24,988 nucleotides of DNA from a virus, in the IMG/VR virus record IMGVR_UViG_3300025383_000100, positions 1-24,988 of that record. One strand, given 5' to 3'. The position numbers and the translations under genes were made by a program. The stretch's first letter is position 1. The number at the start of each line of letters is the position of its first letter. Under the pieces are notes generated by a model, which saw only the letters and a program-made list of their open reading frames with translations, did not search any database and was not told the origin of the DNA. Shown here one piece after another: positions 20,484 to 24,988 of the stretch.

Positions 20484-21315
20484 TGATAGCTCCTTGCATA
20501 GTTTGATCGATTGCGCCCCATCGGGCAAGAACATCTAAACGGTAAGCATCGCCTTTAAGCGGTTTTTTACTTTGTTGCATCTTTGCTCGCATCCGCATCG
20601 CCGGATACTGGATTCTAAGTTTTGCTGGTGAGAGAATATTTATAGCCCAGAAATCGTCGTTCATCGCCCAGTCGATTGCAGTTTTTATTTGCTCAGAAGT
20701 AAGTGGCCCTGAGTTTTCTCTAGTATCTCCTTTGCCGATCTTGCCTTCGAGAAGTAAGCGCATCTCCGAATACCAGCGATCTGATTCGGTTTGCTCTTGA
20801 GTTGGTTTCGGTTTCAACCCTCGATTGCCTATGGCATCTGCCAAATACAAGCAGAGATCAACGATTTCAGGATTTCTCTCTTCTTTGTGTTCTCTTTGTG
20901 TATTCTTTGTAGAATTAGTACAAACGCCAATTTTGGCGATTCCATCTGACATTTCTGTCGCTTCCATCTGACTTTCTGCGCTATTCCAAAAGACATGAAA
21001 ATAGTCAATGGTGTACCACTTTGTTCGATCATAAGCCTGTGGCTGGCATGAAATTATCAAGCCCAATTCCTCAAGTGCTTGCATTGCCGATCTAACTTGT
21101 CTTGGCGTTAGCCCCAGATTTTCAGACCAATCCTCATAAGTGTTATAGACCCAAATCTGCCCGTCATACTCGTTGTCTGATCTTTCTAGCCAATATGAAA
21201 GTTGCTGGAGAACCATCGCTTGAGAAGATGACCCAAGCCTTTTAACAATTTCTGGGTGAACTTGTATGAAATAGCCCGATGCTAGTAATGAGGGCTTTGG
21301 GTTGGTATCATTCAT
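20473..21315 (-). CDS. Replication initiation protein with winged-helix N-terminus
   Basis: A 280-residue protein resembling phage replisome organisers. Residues about 12-110 form a winged helix: SSQAMVLQQLSYWLERSDNE, then YEDWSENLGLTPRQVRSAMQ and ALEELGLIISCQ, ending with a Trp/Tyr-rich strand. The C-terminal part includes IDWAMNDDFWAINILSPAKL followed by RIQYPAM, a DnaD/replication-O-like C-terminal pattern. It probably binds the origin and recruits the helicase. The next gene overlaps its end by 11 bases. No iterons were identified in the gene itself. Confidence 0.78.
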   Translation of the reverse strand: MNDTNPKPSLLASGYFIQVHPEIVKRLGSSSQAMVLQQLSYWLERSDNEYDGQIWVYNTYEDWSENLGLTPRQVRSAMQALEELGLIISCQPQAYDRTKWYTIDYFHVFWNSAESQMEATEMSDGIAKIGVCTNSTKNTQREHKEERNPEIVDLCLYLADAIGNRGLKPKPTQEQTESDRWYSEMRLLLEGKIGKGDTRENSGPLTSEQIKTAIDWAMNDDFWAINILSPAKLRIQYPAMRMRAKMQQSKKPLKGDAYRLDVLARWGAIDQTMQGAINAN

Positions 21316-21330
21316 GGTACTGCTCCTAGT

Positions 21331-21420
21331 CTAGTAGTGAGTGGTCACGCCCTCGGCAGTTGATAGCTGCGCGAGGGTCTTAATTTTACTCTTTTCCACG
21401 CCCTCACGCTTTGCGCTCAT
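21331..21420 (-). CDS. 29-residue micro-protein
   Basis: ATG 21420 overlaps the stop of the WhiB gene (ATGA). It reads MSAKREGVEKSKIKTLAQLS then TAEGVTTHY, basic and helical. The words GAGGGCGTG occur twice in it, giving EGV twice. A strong hairpin lies inside the frame. It may be translated by coupling, or the region may be mainly regulatory. Confidence 0.45.
   Translation of the reverse strand: MSAKREGVEKSKIKTLAQLSTAEGVTTHY
21350..21377 (+). terminator. Hairpin with T-rich flank, plus orientation
   Basis: CCCTCG-GCAG pairs with CTGC-CGAGGG (one extra G in the right arm) around a 7-base loop, followed on the plus strand by tcttaattttactctttt. This is the layout of an intrinsic terminator for plus-strand transcripts, although all neighbouring genes are on minus. 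Read on the minus strand it lacks a U tract and would be only an RNA hairpin in the 29-residue gene. Confidence 0.45.
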
Positions 21421-22007
21421 AAATTACTGCTTTCGTGACATTGACACTCGCACTCTGCCGTTCCTTGATCTGTTGATTTCTGGCAGACATGGTGGGTATT
21501 GAACTTACACATAAGCGAAAGCCTCATTCTTTTCTCAATCGCCTCGTAGATCATCTCTTGAGTTATCCCGTACTTTGCAAAGTCTTTGATGACCTTATCT
21601 TTCATCTCTGACTTTCGGTTATCCATAACTGCCTCTCTTTCATCTGTCGTCATCCCACCCCAGACCCCATAGTCCTCGTTGCGTGAGGCATACCCTAAGC
21701 ATTGCTTCCAGATAGGGCAAGGGGCGCAGGTGAATCTAAAGACTTCAACACCGATCAGCTTGAGAACTCCGCGCTCCTCGATTTTGTAAAAGAAGTCTGT
21801 GGGCAGGTTTTTACACGCTGCCCTAGACCAATCAATTTCCAGATAATCAGGTTTTGCGTAACTGTCGTTGAGATCGTCTAACTGATCGCGGTCATAAAGT
21901 CCATCTTCATACTGGGTGATTTCATATTTAACCGCCCAGCGATGGATAGTCCTTTGCGATACCCGATAGCGAAGCGCAGCATCCGTTACCGAGATTTTGA
22001 AGGACAT
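21417..22007 (-). CDS. HTH-WhiB fusion transcription factor
   Basis: A 196-residue protein with three parts. Residues 5-47 form a helix-turn-helix of the excisionase/MerR kind (VTDAALRYRVSQRTIHRWAV, then YDRDQLDDLND). Residues 60-125 are a WhiB domain: Cys65, Cys94, Cys97 and Cys103 for the 4Fe-4S cluster (FTCAPCPIWKQC) and GVWGGMT at 114-120. The C-terminus has another Cys/His-rich patch (CKFNTHHVC, then ECECQCHE), possibly zinc-binding. WhiB proteins are redox-linked regulators of actinobacteria and their phages and normally bind sigma factor. Most are 80-130 residues without an N-terminal HTH. It overlaps the Cas4-like gene by 22 bases. Confidence 0.88.
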   Translation of the reverse strand: MSFKISVTDAALRYRVSQRTIHRWAVKYEITQYEDGLYDRDQLDDLNDSYAKPDYLEIDWSRAACKNLPTDFFYKIEERGVLKLIGVEVFRFTCAPCPIWKQCLGYASRNEDYGVWGGMTTDEREAVMDNRKSEMKDKVIKDFAKYGITQEMIYEAIEKRMRLSLMCKFNTHHVCQKSTDQGTAECECQCHESSNL

Positions 22008-22651
22008 CCAAACTCTCCTGTCGCATCGTAGTAATTGCAGAATGAGGCGCAGAATCGGACATCCTTTTCTGGTTCGGGGATTTCTCCGTCACTTACCATC
22101 TGCCTTACCTCTTTAAGCCACGCTAGACCTTCAAGAGCCATTTCGCGGTTATACGGCTCGGTGTGTTCTCTGACATCTTGAGATGAGCCATCTCTAGCGA
22201 TAGCTACGAGAGTGACATTCTCTACTGGTAGCCCGTTTTCCTCGATGAGATAGCCATAGACCTGAACCTGCATCCGTTGTTGAGCCGATGGGAAATAGCG
22301 CAAAGATTTTACCTTTGTTGTTTTCCAGTCCACCACCTGCTTGCGGTTTTTGATGTAAAGATCAACATGACCCCGAAGCCCGTCAATAGAGAACTCCTGC
22401 TCAATCATGAAGTTGTCGCCAAACGGGTCTTCTCGCTTAATACTTTCAGCGATTCCGGCGTGGATAAATGTCCCCATAATCGCGGCGAGAGAGTCAGTTT
22501 CATTGACCTTTGGCTGATCTGTCAGAAATGACCAGACTCGCCTTTTACAGTCGCCGATAGATGAAGGGCCGACATCTTTCTGAATAGAGCGATCACGCTG
22601 AGAGTCATGAGCCGATAACGAGCCGACTAGCATCTTTGCTATTTCGCTCAT
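21986..22651 (-). CDS. Cas4-like PD-(D/E)XK exonuclease
   Basis: A 221-residue RecB-family nuclease. The motifs in order are Cys35 (SSIGDCKRRVW), His64 (GTFIHAGI), Asp97 (LRGHVDLYI), Asp108 and Lys110 (VVDWKTTK), and Gln/Tyr in QRMQVQVYGY. Three further cysteines at 201, 205 and 216 (FCASFCNYYDATGEFGCPS) with Cys35 match the Fe-S set of Cas4/AddB-type nucleases. It probably resects DNA ends for recombination with the annealing protein upstream. No cas genes or CRISPR are nearby. It overlaps its neighbours on both sides. Confidence 0.9.
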   Translation of the reverse strand: MSEIAKMLVGSLSAHDSQRDRSIQKDVGPSSIGDCKRRVWSFLTDQPKVNETDSLAAIMGTFIHAGIAESIKREDPFGDNFMIEQEFSIDGLRGHVDLYIKNRKQVVDWKTTKVKSLRYFPSAQQRMQVQVYGYLIEENGLPVENVTLVAIARDGSSQDVREHTEPYNREMALEGLAWLKEVRQMVSDGEIPEPEKDVRFCASFCNYYDATGEFGCPSKSR

Positions 22652-23010
22652 GCTTCCATCCCCGTTCTGACCGAAGTGCCGATTGAGCGTGCAATGTCCA
22701 CCTGAACCCTAAGTCTTGCGACATTGGCGCGGTTTGCCTTGACGATTGCTTCACACTCAGCGACCTTCATGTGGCGTTCCTCATTAGCTAGTAATGCCAA
22801 ATCCTCGCGCTCGCCTACTGTGCGATTTCTGCCACCGGCATCTGACTTCCCCGCTAATTCAATACGAGATTTCGCCATCGCCACTTCATAAGTTGCTTTT
22901 GCGGCGTGGTAGAGCATCTCTGAATCTACAAGGTCATCGTGCGCTTCATCGATAAGTTTGCTGAGGTCTTTTAATCGAGCCTCTACTTGAACGGGTGTCA
23001 CAATGCTCAT
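22648..23010 (-). CDS. Helical protein of the recombination operon
   Basis: A 120-residue protein, almost entirely helical with likely coiled-coil stretches (VQVEARLKDLSKLIDEAHDD; YHAAKATYEVAMAKSRIELA; CEAIVKANRANVARLRVQVD). A Gly-rich middle segment (GKSDAGGRNRTVGERED) separates two long helices, which suggests a helical hairpin. It overlaps the Cas4-like gene by four bases (ATGA), so a link to the nuclease is likely but unproved. Confidence 0.7.
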   Translation of the reverse strand: MSIVTPVQVEARLKDLSKLIDEAHDDLVDSEMLYHAAKATYEVAMAKSRIELAGKSDAGGRNRTVGEREDLALLANEERHMKVAECEAIVKANRANVARLRVQVDIARSIGTSVRTGMEA

Positions 23011-23282
23011 TCGGCAACTCCAATCGTGTAGATGTTGGCAATTCTGCGAAGTTCCTCTTTGCGTTTTTCAATACCCTTGCGCGCTAGTTCCTCAGCTTTG
23101 AGTTGGGTGGGCGCATCGCCCATTTCAATAGTCAAGTAAGCAAACTCTAAAGAACCTTTACCGGATAATAATTCTTTTAAGTACCAGTTCCAACCATTGC
23201 CATTTATGTCTTCCCTAATTGTTATTTTGTATTGGTCTGGTTTTTCGGGCTTTTGCTTTTTGTTTTTCTTGAAAATGCTCAT
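23007..23282 (-). CDS. Small basic protein, unknown (91 residues)
   Basis: Begins with a very basic tail (MSIFKKNKKQKPEKPDQYKI), then WNWYLKELLSGKGSLEFAYL and a helical region rich in Lys/Glu (AEELARKGIEKRKEELRRIA). It is ATGA-coupled on both sides. No family recognised. The basic tail would suit nucleic-acid contact. Confidence 0.68.
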   Translation of the reverse strand: MSIFKKNKKQKPEKPDQYKITIREDINGNGWNWYLKELLSGKGSLEFAYLTIEMGDAPTQLKAEELARKGIEKRKEELRRIANIYTIGVAE

Positions 23283-23545
23283 TTGTATTCACCTATGGCA
23301 ATCTGAGCGCAGGCATCTTGAACGAGCAGAGCTACATTCTCAATTCCTAACTTCACCAGTCGCTTGCGATCTTTGACGAGATCAAGAGCGCAGATTTGGT
23401 CATAGATGTCTAAGCGGATTTCGGCTTCCAAGCGAGCAGTCATCTTGGCTAATTGAACTGCTAGAAACTCGTCAGACTCAGCACCGAGAATTAACTTGCC
23501 GTTGTTAATTTCCCAATGTTGTTTGGCTTTACAAAATAATTTCAC
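23279..23545 (-). CDS. Small unknown protein (88 residues)
   Basis: Begins MKLFCKAKQHWEINNGKLIL and continues into helices (DEFLAVQLAKMTARLEAEIR; LDIYDQICALDLVKDRKRLV). Four-base overlaps with both neighbours place it firmly in the operon. No catalytic motif or domain is recognised. Confidence 0.68.
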   Translation of the reverse strand: MKLFCKAKQHWEINNGKLILGAESDEFLAVQLAKMTARLEAEIRLDIYDQICALDLVKDRKRLVKLGIENVALLVQDACAQIAIGEYK

Positions 23546-23817
23546 AGGAGCATCCCTTCATCTGCCGAACGCCAGACTATGCAAGCGTTTCCATTTGCAT
23601 TTTGTCGAGTCGTTCCGGTGTCGATGATGAAGCCGTCTTTAACAAGTGAGCCTCGGATTGGTCGAACTGTGTTGCCGTCAAGGTGTAGGTAACGCTCCAC
23701 TTCTTGATCTGTCGCACCTGCGATCCCTCGATTGGTAAAGAACTCGTAAACTTTACGGCGAAGTGTTCCAATGTGAGGTTCAATCTTTGCCCTCGCTTCC
23801 AGTGATGTCTGCTTCAT
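23542..23817 (-). CDS. Winged-helix DNA-binding protein
   Basis: A 91-residue protein. IGTLRRKVYEFFTNRGIAGA leads into TDQEVERYLHLDGNTVRPIR (recognition helix) and GSLVKDGFIIDTGTTRQNAN, whose end is the beta wing, closing with CIVW. This is a compact MarR-like winged helix. It sits second in the operon after the annealing protein and could autoregulate the promoter-leader elements, which is inference. Overlaps by four bases on each side. Confidence 0.78.
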   Translation of the reverse strand: MKQTSLEARAKIEPHIGTLRRKVYEFFTNRGIAGATDQEVERYLHLDGNTVRPIRGSLVKDGFIIDTGTTRQNANGNACIVWRSADEGMLL

Positions 23818-24356
23818 GACAGTTCCTGCACTCTCTTGTTAAGTGCATCTTTAAGAGTTGTCCCTGCCACCTTGATGTCCAAAAAATCTTTTTCTTGATT
23901 CCAAACGATGCGAAGGTTATCTACATCGTTAGTTTCGCCAATAAGTTTTAGGATTCCCTCTAAGCGTTCTAACTGCTCAGGGGTTAGAGTGCGAACAATG
24001 CTCAGAGGTTTGCGTGGCTCTTTTGCATAACGCTCAACCTTCTCCATCTCGTCACGGCTAGGGCGTTTATTGCCTGAGAAAATAAAGTTGGCGAGTGCGC
24101 GACCTATTGATGAGGATTCTGCGTTCTCTAATGCGCTAGTGGTGTTCACCATTCCAACGCCGATGATCTCCTCAGCCATGCCCGTTGTGATTGGGCGATT
24201 GTCTTCTTGATTTGTGTATAGCTCTGCGCGAACGATGAAACTTCTATCGTCACGATGAACTAGGAAAGTGTGGATTCTGCCGTTTGGGAATTGCGCCCAG
24301 AACTTTTTGAGTCTGGATTCAACTGTTTCATAATCGTCTAAGTTGAACTTAGCCAT
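23814..24356 (-). CDS. Probable single-strand annealing / recombination protein
   Basis: A 180-residue protein at the head of the operon. Residues 13-52 are an alpha/beta opening (SRLKKFWAQFPNGRIHTFLV), followed by MVNTTSALENAESSSIGRAL with ANFIF. The Thr-Ser-x-Leu-Glu-Asn...Ser-Ile-Gly-Arg-Ala-Leu-Ala pattern is typical of ERF/Rad52-like phage recombination proteins. The C-terminal 60 residues are helical (LTPEQLERLEGILKLIGETN). Working with the Cas4-like nuclease, SSB and RusA it would form a recombination set. The functional call is moderate. Confidence 0.68.
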   Translation of the reverse strand: MAKFNLDDYETVESRLKKFWAQFPNGRIHTFLVHRDDRSFIVRAELYTNQEDNRPITTGMAEEIIGVGMVNTTSALENAESSSIGRALANFIFSGNKRPSRDEMEKVERYAKEPRKPLSIVRTLTPEQLERLEGILKLIGETNDVDNLRIVWNQEKDFLDIKVAGTTLKDALNKRVQELS

Positions 24357-24360
24357 GAGG

Positions 24361-24433
24361 TGCCTTCCGTTTGGGGGTTCCTGTTGGAACCTGTTGGGCG
24401 ATACCTTACGGCATAGATTACGATTTGGGAAGC
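24361..24433 (-). promoter_or_regulatory. Duplicated promoter-leader element, copy B
   Basis: On the minus strand: GCTTCCCAAATCGTAATCTA then TGCCGTAA, about 35 bases, then ACGGAAGGCA before the ATG at 24356. It matches copy A at 19209-19280 in order and spacing. The core is followed by GTAAGGTATCGCC, a weaker second copy of the 12-base direct repeat. It probably drives the replication operon. Confidence 0.65.
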
Positions 24434-24468
24434 ACCCAATTTCGGGCGTTTCGTGCTTAGATTAGGTC

Positions 24469-24654
24469 ATGATTAGAGTCCAAATCAGCCTGTACGGCCT
24501 TGCCGTTATGGTAGAGGCTGAACTGAAGTACCCCGATCAGATTGACGATATTGTGGGCAGAGCCAGCACCCTATTTGTAACGGGCTTAATGGCAGCCAAG
24601 AACCAAGAAATAGATATTTCTCAGGTCAGTTTCTTAGATGATGAAGAGGATTAG
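24469..24654 (+). CDS. Only plus-strand gene: small acidic protein (61 residues)
   Basis: Reads MIRVQISLYGLAVMVEAELK, then YPDQIDDIVGRASTLFVTGL and MAAKNQEIDISQVSFLDDEED. It is divergent from the replication operon and convergent with the proteasome-like gene, whose stop it overlaps by four bases. A ribosome site is poor (AGG 3 bases from ATG) and the leader is short, so it may be leaderless. The natural alpha/beta pattern and the lack of a minus-strand alternative support it. No family recognised. Confidence 0.62.
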   Translation: MIRVQISLYGLAVMVEAELKYPDQIDDIVGRASTLFVTGLMAAKNQEIDISQVSFLDDEED

Positions 24655-24988
24655 TCCTTTTTCTGCTCTGCGTAGATAAATGGTGGGCCGGTATAGGGGT
24701 CGTGTTTTGCGGCTATTTCTAACGCTCGCTTGATTGACTTTCCCGACTCCAGCGCACCCAGAGCGAACGCGCTACCCGAACCGATAGCGTATAAACCACC
24801 AGCATCAATAGAAACGGCGAAATCATCCCCAATGTCAAACACTTCGCCACATACTGCAATAAGGAACGCGAATCGAGTTTCCTCATCTTTATCTCCCTCT
24901 AACTTGAGATCGTTGTCTTTGAAGCATTGCTTAAGCGATGGGATTACTTTTGAGATGACAAAGTGATAGATGTCTTTCTTATCATTAG
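24651..24988 (-). CDS. Proteasome/HslV-like Ntn-hydrolase, C-terminal part
   Basis: The frame is open from the right edge for 111 residues, so the N-terminal catalytic part is outside the window. The end reads VSIDAGGLYAIGSGSAFALG, then ALESGKSIKRALEIAAKHDP and YTGPPFIYAEQKKD. The AIGSGSAFALGAL strand-helix and the following Ala-rich helix ending in HDPYTGPP are the C-terminal signature of proteasome beta / HslV-type subunits, also known in some phages. The N-terminal visible part (FVISKVIPSLKQCFKDND) has the expected helix. Whether the Thr nucleophile is present cannot be seen. It could act in protein turnover or be an inactive relative. Confidence 0.72.
   Translation of the reverse strand, partial: NDKKDIYHFVISKVIPSLKQCFKDNDLKLEGDKDEETRFAFLIAVCGEVFDIGDDFAVSIDAGGLYAIGSGSAFALGALESGKSIKRALEIAAKHDPYTGPPFIYAEQKKD

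Noticed and set aside
21986-22651. Cas4-like gene as evidence of a CRISPR-Cas system
   Set aside because: No repeats or other cas genes are present; Cas4-like nucleases are common in phage recombination modules.

Overview
This window is part of a tailed (siphovirus-like) actinobacteriophage genome. The phage assignment rests on a complete packaging and head module: small and large terminase, portal, MuF-type protein, prohead protease, HK97-type capsid and head-tail adaptor. The host inference rests on a WhiB-type Fe-S protein (an actinobacterial family), on Cys-rich mini-protein types common in actinophages, and on frequent GTG starts. Base composition looks moderate rather than GC-rich, which would suit a low-GC actinobacterium such as a freshwater lineage; that last point is inference. 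No integrase, repressor, tRNA, CRISPR array or insertion sequence was seen, so nothing here indicates lysogeny.

Almost everything is on the minus strand, so the biological order runs from high to low coordinates. (1) 24988-24651: the C-terminal part of a proteasome-like (Ntn-hydrolase) protein enters from the right edge and meets the only plus-strand gene, 24469-24654. (2) 24356-19293: the DNA-metabolism operon. It holds a probable single-strand-annealing protein, small unknowns, a winged-helix protein, a Cas4-like nuclease, an HTH-WhiB fusion, a replication initiator, a probable initiator partner, a small beta protein and a RusA-type resolvase. (3) 19203-14525: a train of about 25 very small genes, many below 60 codons, mostly joined by 1-4 nt stop/start overlaps. 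They are mainly Cys-rich (zinc-ribbon) or single-span membrane proteins, with visible duplications and a tryptophan-repeat protein. The train ends in a secreted transglycosylase-like enzyme and an HNH nuclease. (4) 14179-11592: SSB, an HTH protein, a small unknown, TerS and TerL. (5) 11577-8445: a fibre/decoration cassette placed unusually between terminase and portal. (6) 8400-1: portal with a ParB-like tail domain, MuF protein, small beta protein, protease-scaffold fusion, capsid with an inserted Ig/FN3-like domain, zinc-ribbon protein, head-tail adaptor and a partial tail-terminator-like gene cut by the left edge.

A duplicated promoter-leader element (24361-24433 and 19209-19280) heads both the replication operon and the mini-gene train, which suggests co-regulation. 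The most unusual points are a re-used stop/start cassette in the mini-gene train, in which a 25-nt sequence ends one protein in QSEVEK and starts the next at GTG; a period-12 repeat encoding Trp every fourth residue; a portal-ParB fusion; and an apparent AUA start on the lytic enzyme.
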